Source: Helicobacter bilis
Lineage (GTDB): Bacteria > Campylobacterota > Campylobacteria > Campylobacterales > Helicobacteraceae
Length of the DNA: 52,728 nt
Direction: 5' to 3'
NCBI RefSeq assembly: GCF_900198365.1
Contig: NZ_FZMS01000059.1
Span: 1 to 52,728 of the forward strand
Translations under genes and position numbers: made by a program
Shown here: one piece after another, positions 26,937-36,802 of the stretch
Layout of the letters: each line of letters begins with the position of its first letter
How positions within the stretch are numbered: the stretch's first letter is position 1
Notes under the pieces: generated by a model
What the model was told of the DNA's origin: nothing
Database searches by the model: none
The model's input: the letters and a program-made list of their open reading frames with translations, nothing else

Positions 26937-28775
26937 ATGGCAAAAAAAGCATTTCAAACAGAAATCAAGCAATTACTTGATTTAATGATACATTCTCTTT
27001 ATTCTAATAAAGAAATATTCTTACGAGAACTTATCTCAAATGCAAGTGATGCTCTCGATAAGCTAAATCATCTCACACTAAGCGATGATGCGTATAAAAG
27101 CCTTGTGTTTAATCCAAGAATTACTATTAGCTTTGATAGTGAAAAAAAGATTCTAAAAATCGCTGATAATGGTATCGGTATGAATGAAGATGACCTAAAC
27201 AATCATCTTGGCACGATAGCAAAAAGTGGCACAAAAAGCTTTTTAGAGAATCTAAGTGGCGATAAAAAGAAAGATTCTAATCTTATTGGGCAGTTTGGTG
27301 TGGGCTTTTACTCAAGCTTTATGGTAGCCGAAAAAGTGGTCGTCAATACGAAAAAGGCACTCGATACAAAGGCATACACATGGATAAGTAGTGGCGATGG
27401 CGAATATGAGATTCTAGAATCAAGTAAAGAGGACTTCGGCACAGAAATCACGCTTTACCTCAAAGATGATGCAAAAGAGTATTGCAATAAATGGAGTATT
27501 GAAGATGTGATTAAGCGATATTCAAATCACATTCAATTCCCTATATTTTTGCAATACACAGAAGAGAAAAAAGAAGAGGGCAAAGAAGAGACTATTAAGG
27601 AAGAAAAAGAAGACCAAGTCAATAAAGCAAAAGCCCTTTGGACTATGTCAAAAAGCGAGTTAAAAAAAGAGGATTATGAAGACTTTTTTGGCACACTTGC
27701 CTATGATAAGGAAAAGCCTATAAGCTACATACACACTCACGCAGAAGGGAAACTGCAGTATAAAAGCCTATTTTATATCCCCGCAACACCGCCATTTGAT
27801 ATGCAAAGAATGGATTATAAATCACATGTGAAGCTATATGTAAAACGCGTGTTTATAACCGATGATGATAAAGAATTGCTGCCTTCATATTTGCGATTTA
27901 TACATGGGATAATTGATAGCGATGACTTACCACTCAATGTAAGCAGAGAGATATTGCAAGAAAATAAGATTCTAGAACAAATCAAAAGTGCATCAGTTAA
28001 AAAAGTATTAAGCATGATAGAATCTCTCATAAAAGATGAAGCAAAATATAAAGATTTTTATACAAAATATGGCAAGGTGCTAAAAGAGGGGCTATATGGC
28101 GATTATGAAAATAAAGAGAAGCTATTGCAACTTATGCGTGCGTATTCGCTGAAAAAGGGCGAGTATATAAGCCTTAAAGCCTATAAAGAAGCAATGCTTG
28201 CAGAGCAAAAAGGTATATTCTATGCAATAGGCAAGGATTTAGAAACGCTGAAAAATAATCCTGTGTTAGAGAAATTTAAAGACTATGATGTGCTTTTATT
28301 TGCCGATGAGGTGGATAACTTTGTCATTCCTACAATTGGCGAGTTTGATGGCACAAAGCTGCTTGATATTAATAGCAAAGAGGCAAGCGAGGGTATCAAA
28401 AGTGAGATTAGTGAAGAGCAAAAGAAAGCTTTTGAAACTCTTATAGAATCTTTTAAAGGGCTAGATGGTGTAAATGAAGTAAATCTTAGCGATAGTCTTA
28501 CTTCACCTTTAGCACTCACTGATGAGGGCATGCAAAATAGCTATATGGAACAAATCATGCGACAAATGGGGCAAGAAATGCCAGAACCAAAAAAGAATGT
28601 AGAGATTAACATAAACCATGAATTGATACAAAAAATTAAAGATATGCCTAAGGATTTACGCGATAAATACTGCCTTATACTCTTTAATGGTGCAAAAATA
28701 CTTGAGGGGCAAAGCCTAAAAGATTCTAAAAGCTATGTTGATAGCGTGCATGAAATGCTGTTAAAGAGTATTTAG
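26937..28775 (+). CDS. htpG: Hsp90 chaperone HtpG
   Basis: ATP-dependent cytosolic chaperone, 612 residues, a normal bacterial Hsp90 length. The N-terminal GHKL ATPase shows ELISNASDALDKL, DNGIGM, GTIAKSGT and GQFGVGFYS. The middle domain has PLNVSREILQEN. The C-terminal dimerisation domain ends without an MEEVD motif, as in bacteria. A charged linker rich in Lys/Glu lies near residues 210-225. The gene is monocistronic, with its own -10 box and a TTAGGAG ribosome site. Confidence 0.96.
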   Translation: MAKKAFQTEIKQLLDLMIHSLYSNKEIFLRELISNASDALDKLNHLTLSDDAYKSLVFNPRITISFDSEKKILKIADNGIGMNEDDLNNHLGTIAKSGTKSFLENLSGDKKKDSNLIGQFGVGFYSSFMVAEKVVVNTKKALDTKAYTWISSGDGEYEILESSKEDFGTEITLYLKDDAKEYCNKWSIEDVIKRYSNHIQFPIFLQYTEEKKEEGKEETIKEEKEDQVNKAKALWTMSKSELKKEDYEDFFGTLAYDKEKPISYIHTHAEGKLQYKSLFYIPATPPFDMQRMDYKSHVKLYVKRVFITDDDKELLPSYLRFIHGIIDSDDLPLNVSREILQENKILEQIKSASVKKVLSMIESLIKDEAKYKDFYTKYGKVLKEGLYGDYENKEKLLQLMRAYSLKKGEYISLKAYKEAMLAEQKGIFYAIGKDLETLKNNPVLEKFKDYDVLLFADEVDNFVIPTIGEFDGTKLLDINSKEASEGIKSEISEEQKKAFETLIESFKGLDGVNEVNLSDSLTSPLALTDEGMQNSYMEQIMRQMGQEMPEPKKNVEININHELIQKIKDMPKDLRDKYCLILFNGAKILEGQSLKDSKSYVDSVHEMLLKSI

Positions 28776-28991
28776 TGTTGTAATTATTGGAGAGGATATT
28801 ATTTTAATGTGTGTTTAGAATCTAGTAAGATTTTACACACAATCCTACATTATGTAATTTTTGCATTTGCGAAATGATCTATCTATTGATAATATTTATC
28901 CATTAAGACTTTACAAAAAAAACTTACTGCTGAAATAAAACTGAAATGATTTTATGATTCATAAAAATTAATAAGAGATTATGCAGACACA

Positions 28992-29069
28992 TGGTGTCAA
29001 GGGGGGGACTTGAACCCCCGACCTCCGGCTTATGAGACCAGCGCTCTAAACCAGCTGAGCTACCCTGAC
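28992..29069 (-). tRNA. tRNA-Met (CAU anticodon), elongator type
   Basis: A full cloverleaf on the minus strand: acceptor GTCAGGG/CCTTGAC, D-arm GCTC...GAGC, anticodon loop CTCATAA, T-arm GGGGG-TTCAAGT-CCCCC, discriminator A and an encoded CCA. The G1-C72 pair and the lack of a GGG/CCC anticodon stem argue against the initiator. A lysidine-type tRNA-Ile(CAU) cannot be excluded from sequence alone, but the body resembles elongator Met. Confidence 0.9.
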
Positions 29070-29405
29070 ATTTAGAGAAAGCGTATTATAGCACAATAAT
29101 ATATACAAAGTCAAGTCCCTTGACTTTGAAGCATTTATGAGATTTATATATTTTGATTATATTTTCTCATATAAGGAATTAATATAGTATTTTGGGTGGG
29201 ACTATAACATATTTTAAGTTTTTGCACAATGCTGCATAAATTGCTAAAACATGCAACATAGAAATAAGTGAGGGTAACAATATATAAAATTAATTTATGC
29301 AATGTTTTTAACAAAATACTAAGGGATTTATCTATGTGTGTATATACCACATGATTCATAAAACTATTTTTAGCTTTTTTATAGATGTATAGGATTTTAA
29401 AGCCT
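29070..29405. other. Intergenic between ung and tRNA, contains a hairpin
   Basis: No gene is supported in these 336 bases. A minus-strand open frame covering much of it reads lysine- and cysteine-rich text without a ribosome site and overlaps the ung 3' end. The only structured element is the hairpin at 29106-29128. Confidence 0.4.
29106..29128. terminator. Perfect 10-bp inverted repeat, terminator- or operator-like
   Basis: CAAAGTCAAG, loop TCC, CTTGACTTTG. The palindrome lies 37 bases upstream of the tRNA 5' end and downstream of ung. No strong T run follows on either strand, so a rho-independent terminator is uncertain. Processing or regulatory roles are alternatives. Confidence 0.4.
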
Positions 29406-30107
29406 TTAAATAATACGCCAATCCATAGGCATTTTACCCATATCTTGCAGAGCTTTATTTGCCTGCAAGAATACACCGCTGCCTACAAAACCCCTAGCAA
29501 GTGGGCTAGGATGTGGGGCTGTGATGATTGCGTGTTTTGTGCTATCGATTAGAGAGATTTTCTTTTTAGCAAAATTCCCCCATAGCATAAATACAATACC
29601 GCTAAAATGCGTTGAGAGAGCATAAATTACAGAATCTGTGAAAGTTTCCCAGCCAAAATGCTTATGCGAACCTGCCATGCCTTTTTGCACACTAAGGATA
29701 GCGTTAAGCAATAGCACACCTTTTGTAGCCCATTGTGTTAAATCACCATGATTTGGCATACAAATGCCTAGACTATTTTCAAGCTCTTTGTAAATATTTT
29801 TTAGACTAGGTGGTATTGGCACGACTTTTGGCACACTAAAGCTTAAGCCCATAGCCTGCGGTATTTCTCCATCTTGTGTAAAAATGCTACCATGATAGGG
29901 GTCCTGCCCTAAGATTACAATGCGAACAGATTCTGGCGGCGTGAGATTAAATGCGTTGAAAATCAGCTCATTTGGTGGAAATATCGCATTTTTGTGCGTT
30001 TGTAAAGCTTGTTTATAATGCTTTATGATTTCTAAAAAATAGGGTTTGCTAAACTCATCTTTAAGTAGATTAACCCATTGTGGTGAAAGTGTTTTGGGTA
30101 TCAACAT
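29406..30107 (-). CDS. ung: Uracil-DNA glycosylase
   Basis: Removes uracil from DNA in base-excision repair, 233 residues. The water-activating motif is GQDPYHG (67-73, Asp69), and the uracil-binding/minor-groove loop is HPSPL (199-203). LLLNAILSV and WGNFAKKK are further family blocks. The ATG begins two bases after the stop of the lipoprotein gene upstream, so the two are translated in one operon. Confidence 0.95.
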   Translation of the reverse strand: MLIPKTLSPQWVNLLKDEFSKPYFLEIIKHYKQALQTHKNAIFPPNELIFNAFNLTPPESVRIVILGQDPYHGSIFTQDGEIPQAMGLSFSVPKVVPIPPSLKNIYKELENSLGICMPNHGDLTQWATKGVLLLNAILSVQKGMAGSHKHFGWETFTDSVIYALSTHFSGIVFMLWGNFAKKKISLIDSTKHAIITAPHPSPLARGFVGSGVFLQANKALQDMGKMPMDWRII

Positions 30108-30109
30108 GA

Positions 30110-30751
30110 TTAATGATTAGAACTCAAAGAGCCATTATAGATATACTGCACAGGTTTGCGAAACTCCATTCTTGACACGGTGTCATTAATCAAGTTTGTA
30201 AAGACATGTAAATCTGTGTATTGTCCGCTATCAACGGCTGCATTCCCTGCTACATACAGCACCCTAGTCTTTTTATACACATCATACCAATCAAATGCTA
30301 CGCGATAAGCATCACGCACAACTCGCTTTGTGTTTTTCTTTGTAGATTCTCCATTTTTTGTATCAATACTACATGAAGGGACACCATTTATCACATTACA
30401 AACACCTGTTGCATTAAATGTATATTGATAGTTACTTGCTGGATCTAACTGCTCCTTAGCAACGCGAATGTAGATCACATTTCTAGCATAGGAAGTATCA
30501 ATCTGCCCTTGCATATAGATATTATTGAATCCCCTTTTTTTAAAGGCTAGTAGTGCTTGTCCTGCATAGTATTTTGATGAAAGATCCCACGGGTCTGATA
30601 CGATAATTGTCGGTGCATTTGTATCAAAATCATAGGTTGGCAACACGGTAGAATAATACTCTGCTTTATAGTTACCTTGAGAACAAGCTGCAAATATAAA
30701 CGCAAGAAAAAGCAGTGATACAAATCTTATTGAAATAAAAAATCTTAACAT
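30110..30751 (-). CDS. Hypothetical lipoprotein
   Basis: A 213-residue protein with an N-terminal signal peptide and lipobox (FIFAAC), so it is probably anchored to a membrane facing the periplasm. The mature region has TYDFDTNAPTIIVSDP and GQALLAFKKRGF, reminiscent of DUF4136-type lipoproteins, but I am not sure of the family. ATG 30751 is chosen because AAGGGA lies five bases upstream. It is coupled to ung, with no evident functional link. Confidence 0.75.
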   Translation of the reverse strand: MLRFFISIRFVSLLFLAFIFAACSQGNYKAEYYSTVLPTYDFDTNAPTIIVSDPWDLSSKYYAGQALLAFKKRGFNNIYMQGQIDTSYARNVIYIRVAKEQLDPASNYQYTFNATGVCNVINGVPSCSIDTKNGESTKKNTKRVVRDAYRVAFDWYDVYKKTRVLYVAGNAAVDSGQYTDLHVFTNLINDTVSRMEFRKPVQYIYNGSLSSNH

Positions 30752-31022
30752 CAAAATCCCTTAGATACAAAATCCTTATAGAATCTAAAATCATAAAAGC
30801 AAAAAAGATTCCAAGCAACCATAGAGAGTATGATAGCACAATAAAGCAAGTTTTATTCTTTGGTTATGAATCTTATCCACTCTAAAGTTCTTGCCATATT
30901 GAGACAATCCCTCTCACTTACCTTAAAAATGTCTATTTAAACCCACACTTTCAACATACATGGAAATATGCAAACTATCACACAACAAACATGCACATAT
31001 TACATACTATACATTATAATCT

Positions 31023-31703
31023 TTATGCTTCTAACTTATAGCCGACACCACGCACAGAAATGATATATTGCGGATTTTTAGGATTCTCTTCTATCTTTGA
31101 TCGTAATCTGCCGATAATAACATCAATGCTTTTATTTGAGCTTTCTGGATTAATAGACTCAGATTCAATAGCGATTGCTTCTCTACTGAAAACATGCCCT
31201 TTTTTACTGATAAGCAAGGTTAGAATCTCATATTCAGCCCTTGTTAAATCAAGCTTTTTATCTTTGAAAAACACTTCCCTTGTGTCCTTATCAATGGAGA
31301 ATATCACAGATTTATCTGCTATCTTTTCTTCTGCCATTTTTTGTGAATAGCGACGGAGTAGGGACTGAATGCGCGCTACAAGCTCTTTTGGATCATAAGG
31401 CTTTGGGATATAGTCATCTGCACCGCTATCAAGGGCCTTTACCTTATCATTTACATCACTTCTTGCTGATGATATGATTATAGGAATGTTTTTTTGCTTT
31501 GCGACTTTTTTGCACACTTCGAGTCCATCAAGATTTGGCAAAGTAAGATCAAGTAATAAAAGATCAAAATGCTTTGTCGCAAGTGCTGACATGCCTGTAT
31601 ATGGCTCATCATAGTTTGTTACATGAATGTCATGTTGCTTCAGATAATCACTCAATACTTCGGCTAATTCAACATCGTCTTCAATCATTAAAATTTCTAA
31701 CAT
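31023..31703 (-). CDS. arsR: OmpR-family response regulator, ArsR (HP0166)-like
   Basis: A 226-residue two-component regulator. The receiver domain has the acidic pocket (Glu8, Asp9), phospho-acceptor Asp52 in [13 protein letters not shown] and Lys101 in IPKPYDP. The winged helix has [10 protein letters not shown] and [23 protein letters not shown]. The wording is very close to the acid-responsive ArsR of H. pylori as I recall it. The usual arsS histidine kinase gene is not next to it: a lipoprotein gene follows on the same strand. Confidence 0.85.
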   Translation of the reverse strand: MLEILMIEDDVELAEVLSDYLKQHDIHVTNYDEPYTGMSALATKHFDLLLLDLTLPNLDGLEVCKKVAKQKNIPIIISSARSDVNDKVKALDSGADDYIPKPYDPKELVARIQSLLRRYSQKMAEEKIADKSVIFSIDKDTREVFFKDKKLDLTRAEYEILTLLISKKGHVFSREAIAIESESINPESSNKSIDVIIGRLRSKIEENPKNPQYIISVRGVGYKLEA

Positions 31704-31825
31704 TATACACCCCTGCTATTACTAGGTTTAAACAGCTTGTATTGTATAGTATATTTCATAAAAACCGCCTTAATTCCACAGAAACAGAATCTAGCATACT
31801 ACGCTATTTAGGCATTAGCCTTCAA

Positions 31826-32554
31826 TTATTTTGTTGTCCTTATGATATAAGGCACACCTTGCACACCTGCAGCAAGGCTCTCTTCTGAAATGCGTGTCAT
31901 AAGATCATTATTGCCAACCTTTGGTGCATAGTCAGCACGAAATACCTTTTTTAATAACGCAATCTTTTGGTCTCTACTCTTAGCACTTTGCAATTCCTGA
32001 TAATATCCAGCGGTTCTATTCTGTGCTTTTTGTCCTAATATACCCACCATTAATACTTCAAGATTTGCTTCTTTTAAATAGTCATCAAGGTGTGCTATTT
32101 CTTGCAAACAATAAGGGCAGGTGGTGTCTAAAACCATATATATGGTGTTTTTTGATGGCTTTGTAGATTCTATCTTTAATACTGAATTTGAATGTTTTTT
32201 AAATAAAGCTAATATTTTAGAATCTTTCATATCCTTATTATATTTATTCACCCCATCAATGCTAGCACGCAAAGCACTACCACTATTACTTGTCGCAATG
32301 CCCTCTGCTAAAGGGATAATGTAGCTACCATCTTTACTTACAAGTAGCGACATTCTCTCTTTATTTGGAGATTCTAAAATGATAACTGAAGCATCTTTTA
32401 ATGGCTCTTGTGTATTGGAGATAACCTTAAAATCTAGCTTTGTATTTTCTTTTAAAAACTTCTGAACCACCTTGCTAGAATCTTGTGCCATCATGCTATG
32501 AGAAGTGAGACTTAAACCAAGCAGACCTAGTGAGATAAAATAAGATATCTTCAT
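31826..32554 (-). CDS. Periplasmic thiol oxidoreductase, DsbC/DsbG-like (HP0231 type)
   Basis: A 242-residue protein with a signal peptide and a thioredoxin fold. The redox motif is CPYC (Cys146, Cys149) after MVLDTT, and the cis-proline motif is GVPYII near the C-terminus. An N-terminal region of about 100 residues could be the dimerisation domain of DsbC/G-type proteins. ATG 32554 follows AAAAAAGGA; an upstream open stretch is not needed. H. pylori HP0231 is a related dimeric oxidase/isomerase in cytochrome c and virulence-factor folding. This identity is inferred from domain order. Confidence 0.8.
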   Translation of the reverse strand: MKISYFISLGLLGLSLTSHSMMAQDSSKVVQKFLKENTKLDFKVISNTQEPLKDASVIILESPNKERMSLLVSKDGSYIIPLAEGIATSNSGSALRASIDGVNKYNKDMKDSKILALFKKHSNSVLKIESTKPSKNTIYMVLDTTCPYCLQEIAHLDDYLKEANLEVLMVGILGQKAQNRTAGYYQELQSAKSRDQKIALLKKVFRADYAPKVGNNDLMTRISEESLAAGVQGVPYIIRTTK

Positions 32555-32694
32555 AATATTCCTTTTTTGTAATTTACAATGCGTAATTGTATAACGCATT
32601 TGTTAATTATCTAAAAAGTTTATATGTTTTAAGTCTGTTTATTTGTGTGTCGTGATTAAGAATTTAAGATTGCAAATCATTGTGCTTCGCACGA

Positions 32695-32725
32695 TAGATA
32701 GGCTGGAAAGTTTCCAGCCTATCTA
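32695..32725. terminator. Perfect palindrome at the 3' end of mraY
   Basis: TAGATAGGCTGGAAA at 32695-32709 and its exact complement at 32711-32725 form a stem of 14-15 pairs with a very short loop, overlapping the mraY stop. It can end transcripts from mraY on the minus strand. A classic T run is weak on both sides, so it is either a stem-loop terminator or an mRNA-stabilising 3' hairpin. Confidence 0.55.
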
Positions 32726-33777
32726 ATCTTTAAGGTAATCAGTGCAATCAAGTTTGACAGAATAGCAATAATCCAAAATCGCACGATGATTTTATTCTCC
32801 GCCCAGCCTTTTGCTTCAAAATGATGATGGATTGGTGCCATTAAAAAGATTCTCTTCTGACGCAGTTTATAACTACCGATTTGCAAAATTACAGAAATAG
32901 TCTCAATCACAAAGATAGACCCCATAAGGATTAATAGAATCTCATTCTTTGACACAATGGCACAATATGCGATAAAGCCACCCAAAGCTAAACTCCCACT
33001 ATCGCCCATAAAGACTTGTGCGGGATGGCAGTTATACCACAAAAAGCCAAAGAGTGCGCCTATCATCGCAAGGCTTAAAACCATAACTTCACCAGAATCT
33101 ACAATGTGGGGCCAAAGCAGATATTTTGCCATTTCTACATTGCCGCCGACATACACAAATACGCTTAAAGATGCAAGCGCACAAATGCTAGGAATAGTCG
33201 CTAATCCATCGAGTCCATCGGTTACATTCACCGCATTTGTAGTCGCTAGAAATACAATCACCCAAAAAGCAATCATAAAATAAGATTCTAAAGTAATTAA
33301 GGGCTTTTTAAGCATGGGAATGTAAAAATCCGTGCTTAAGCCAGACATATACAGCCACACACTTAAAATGAGAGCCACACAGGCTAAAAGCAAAAATTTT
33401 GCTCTTGAACTCATACCTGCATTACTCTTTGCTGAAATCTTCATATAATCATCTCTTGCACCAATAAGCATGAAAGTAATAAGGCAGATTAGCCCGATTT
33501 GCACATAAGAATTGCTAAGATTTGCACAAAATAGACTTGATATAACCGCAGAAAATACAAACACCAAGCCACCCATAGTCGGCGTGTCTTTCTTATTTGC
33601 ATGTGCTTTTATGGAAGAAGAAATGGGCTGACTAGCCTTTTTTGCCTTAGCCCATGCGATAAAAAGCGGCATACAATACACACTGAGTAAAAAGGCAATA
33701 AAAAAGGCTAAACCAGAACGAAAAGTAATGTATTTTAATAGTGTAATATTTAAGATTCCATGCAATTCATAAAACAT
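32719..33777 (-). CDS. mraY: Phospho-N-acetylmuramoyl-pentapeptide transferase MraY
   Basis: Inner-membrane enzyme making lipid I from UDP-MurNAc-pentapeptide and undecaprenyl phosphate, the first membrane step of peptidoglycan synthesis. 352 residues, ten hydrophobic segments. Signatures are KDTPTMGG (63-70), the aspartate pair in ARDDYMK (107-113) and NVTDGLDGL (184-192), plus APIHHHFE near the C-terminus. AAGGAAG precedes the ATG. The murD gene that often follows mraY is not here. Confidence 0.95.
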   Translation of the reverse strand: MFYELHGILNITLLKYITFRSGLAFFIAFLLSVYCMPLFIAWAKAKKASQPISSSIKAHANKKDTPTMGGLVFVFSAVISSLFCANLSNSYVQIGLICLITFMLIGARDDYMKISAKSNAGMSSRAKFLLLACVALILSVWLYMSGLSTDFYIPMLKKPLITLESYFMIAFWVIVFLATTNAVNVTDGLDGLATIPSICALASLSVFVYVGGNVEMAKYLLWPHIVDSGEVMVLSLAMIGALFGFLWYNCHPAQVFMGDSGSLALGGFIAYCAIVSKNEILLILMGSIFVIETISVILQIGSYKLRQKRIFLMAPIHHHFEAKGWAENKIIVRFWIIAILSNLIALITLKIR

Positions 33778-33991
33778 AAACTTCCTTAATGTGTCGATAA
33801 AAGTTAAAATGGAATTCTACTATATTACTGCATGTTTGTGGTGTTTTCTCTTTATAAAAGATCAAATTGTTGTTCTAAAATTTTTTACATTGTAAATGGG
33901 TCGCCAATCTTATTAACAATAAATATACGAAGTTATTACTGACAATAATTTGATATAATACGCCCTATTTCATTCACATTGAGGATTTATT

Positions 33992-35053
33992 ATGAAACTC
34001 TCGCTTGTTGTTCCCTGCTATAACGAACAAAAAAGTTTAGAATCTTTTAGCAAAGAGATTTTTAGCATTTTAGATTCTATCTCTAATGACCATAGCAATA
34101 CTGCTCTTACATTTGAGTGTATTTTTGTAAATGATGGCAGCAAGGATAATACAATAGAATTGCTACTTGCCTTAAAGGCTATGCAGTCTTATTCCCCAAA
34201 TGACAAAGATTTGGCAGTCCATAATGAAAACATTATAGAATCTAAGCAGCCTGTAACACAAAATTCTAATCCCTATAATCTCACTATGCCACCAAACAAT
34301 TGTGAAATAAAAGTAATTGATTTTACACGCAATTTTGGCAAAGAAGCGGCTATGTATGCAGGGCTTAAAGAGAGTAGTGGGGATTGCGTTGTGATTATGG
34401 ACGCTGATTTACAAGACCCACCGCTTTTATTGCCACAAATGTTTAAAAAATGGTTGCAAGATGAAGCAGATATAATCTATGCTAGACGCATTAATCGTGC
34501 AGGTGAAGGATTTATAAGATCAAGGCTTTCAGAAGGATTCTATACATTGCATAATCTTATCTCATCAGTGCATTTAGAATCTGGTGTGAGAGATTTTAGA
34601 CTGCTTGATAGGCAAGTTGTAAATGCCCTGCTTTCCATGAGTGAATATCATAGATTCTCAAAGGCTATGTTTGAATGGGTGGGATTTAGAAAAATTGGCT
34701 TAGAATATGAGAATATTCCGCGTCATCAAGGCAGTAGTGGTTGGAGCTTATGGAAGCTTTTTAAATATAGTGTTGAAGGCTTTATTAGCTTTAGCACCAT
34801 GCCTTTGCGTATTGCTTTTATACTTGGTTTTGTGATGAGTTTATTTAGTCTTGGTTATGGCTTGTATGCTATTATTGGTGCTTTGTGTTTTGGGAATGTT
34901 GTGCGTGGTTGGACTTCGCTTGTTGCTTTAATCGTATTTATTGGTGGTATGCAGCTTATCATTCTTGGAATCATTGGTGAATATATCGCTAGGATTTATG
35001 AGCAAGTAAAAAGGCGTCCAATTTATATCAAACGACATGATAGAAAAGCATAA
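33992..35053 (+). CDS. GT2 glycosyltransferase, GtrB/DPM1-like (polyprenyl-phosphate sugar transferase)
   Basis: A cytoplasmic GT-A domain (LSLVVPCYNEQ, FVNDGSKD, FTRNFGKEAAMYAG, MDADLQDPP, RRINRAGE) followed by two C-terminal membrane helices. This is the layout of enzymes that load a sugar from a nucleotide donor onto undecaprenyl phosphate. A stretch of about 40 polar residues (roughly positions 70-110) is inserted between the NDGSKD and FTRNFG motifs and is longer than usual. GAGGA precedes the ATG. The next gene encodes a GT-C type membrane enzyme that could use the product. Confidence 0.88.
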   Translation: MKLSLVVPCYNEQKSLESFSKEIFSILDSISNDHSNTALTFECIFVNDGSKDNTIELLLALKAMQSYSPNDKDLAVHNENIIESKQPVTQNSNPYNLTMPPNNCEIKVIDFTRNFGKEAAMYAGLKESSGDCVVIMDADLQDPPLLLPQMFKKWLQDEADIIYARRINRAGEGFIRSRLSEGFYTLHNLISSVHLESGVRDFRLLDRQVVNALLSMSEYHRFSKAMFEWVGFRKIGLEYENIPRHQGSSGWSLWKLFKYSVEGFISFSTMPLRIAFILGFVMSLFSLGYGLYAIIGALCFGNVVRGWTSLVALIVFIGGMQLIILGIIGEYIARIYEQVKRRPIYIKRHDRKA

Positions 35054-35108
35054 TCAAAAGATTCTCAATTGAGACACAAAAAGATTTGAAATTAAAGGGG
35101 ACAAGTAA

Positions 35109-36684
35109 ATGCAAAAATCAGTCGTGAATAAGTCATGGTTACTCATGGGGGGGGGGGTTACTTATCCTTCTTCTTTCACTTGGTATTAGAATCTACTTTT
35201 TGGAACAGAAAAAAGATGCACATGTTGATGAGATTCTATCAATCATATTGACTGAATATAACCAGTATGGTTGGGGTAAGCGTTTTGAAGAAGAGAAGGT
35301 ATTTAGTAGCGATTCTGCAAAGCAGGGGTTGTTATGGAATGACCCTAGCATAAAAGGTGCGTTTCAAGATGTATATAAATTATGGAAAAACAATAGAGAT
35401 GATCCACATACAAGTCTCTACTACATTATATTTCGTTTATGGCATATAGGCTACACAGATACAAATTTACAACATATATTTTATCGTGGCATAAGTTTAA
35501 ATCTCGTATTTTTTCTTGTTGGATTTTATTGTGCTTATCGCATTGCTACGAAATTATTACAAAATGAATGGCTTGTTTTACTCTTTTTATCACTTGCATT
35601 TCTAAATCCTGCAAGCATAGGCAACACTTTGTTTATGCGACCTTATGCTTTGCAGGAAATGCTATTTCTAGCATTTTGTTTGGGCTTTGTTTGCATAGTT
35701 GAGAGATTAAAACTAGATTATCGCAAGTATAATTCATGGCGTTATTATGTTGTATTTGGATTTTTGAGTGCATTGCTGTTATCAAGTGGATATTTTGCTG
35801 TGCCGTTTGTATTATTGGTGTTTTTATGTGCTAGTTTATGGGAGCTAAAGTATTTTACAAGGGAGAAAAAATGGCAAATATTTTTTCCACTATCTCTTAT
35901 TACTGCTGTTATATTTTGTTTTCTTTTATATACAAAATATTCTCGTGGATTCCGTGGTTCTCGCGGAGTGGAGGCAGGTGAAAAGCTAAACTTTACATAT
36001 TTAAAAGAGAATCTGCTAAACAATACTGAAAATTTTTTCAATATCTTAAGCTTCAATCTTTCATGGATTATTTTAGGGATAATGTTGCTTGGATTATGTT
36101 TGGCACTCTTGTATCGCAAAAGATTGTGCTATAAGAAGGATTTATTTGTTATTTTCTTTGGAGTTTGTGCGTTTATTTGGTCGTATGCTGTTATTTATGT
36201 TGCCCCTTATAAAACCTTGCGTTATATTATGTCAATTTTTCCTATATTTTTATTATTATTGCCATTTGGGCTTTATATGATAAATACAGGTTTAAAAGTA
36301 TGCAACATAAATAAATATTTGCGTAACACTCTTATTGGCATACTTGGTATATATTGTGTGTATGCAATAGTGCCAAAAGATAGCAGTAAAATTGAATTTA
36401 TAAATTACCATATCACAGAATCCCAACCGCCAAGAGATGATAAGCAAATGATAGTCGTTGTATTGCAAGCCATGTATATGTATGCTAATATCCTGCCCTA
36501 TTTGGATAAAGACATGATATTTTTAGATGACTGCACGAAACTATCTAGCATAATAGAAAAATATGGACACATTGAGCTTATAACAGATGAAGGTCAATGC
36601 AAACTAGATCAATATGATTCCAAAGCATATTGGAAGGCAGGAGGGTTGCAAAGCGTGATAGCGAATCAAAAAAGTTCTAACTAG
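35109..36684 (+). CDS. GT-C type membrane glycosyltransferase, phase-variable and OFF in this sequence
   Basis: ATG 35109 (with AAAGGGG upstream) encodes a short polar start, then an 11-G tract. As sequenced the frame stops at 35187-35189 after 26 residues. With 10 or 13 G it reads through a hydrophobic helix (GGGLLILLLSLGIRIYFLEQ) into the long frame from 35200. That frame carries an acidic HVDEI motif in the first periplasmic loop and 8-10 more membrane segments, as in ArnT-like sugar transferases. The C-terminal ~100 residues are soluble. It probably uses the polyprenyl-phosphate sugar made by the upstream GT2. Confidence 0.8.
35147..35157 (+). repeat. Poly-G tract, 11 G, switching a GT-C gene
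   Basis: The tract begins with the G of an internal ATG at codon 13. Eleven G gives GTT ACT TAT CCT and a stop at 35187-35189. Ten or thirteen gives the transmembrane helix and the full protein. The gene is therefore in the OFF phase in this clone. Confidence 0.85.
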
Positions 36685-36802
36685 CCCCATTAAAACTTAG
36701 CTAAAATCAAGCTTATAGCTTTTTATAAAGGCATTTTATAGAATCTTTTTATGCAATTAATATACTAAATTAATCTTAGATTCTAAAATAAACCATCAAG
36801 GA

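Noticed and set aside
29144-29476. Minus-strand open frame overlapping ung and the tRNA gap
   Set aside because: No ribosome site, overlaps the ung 3' end, and composition is not protein-like.
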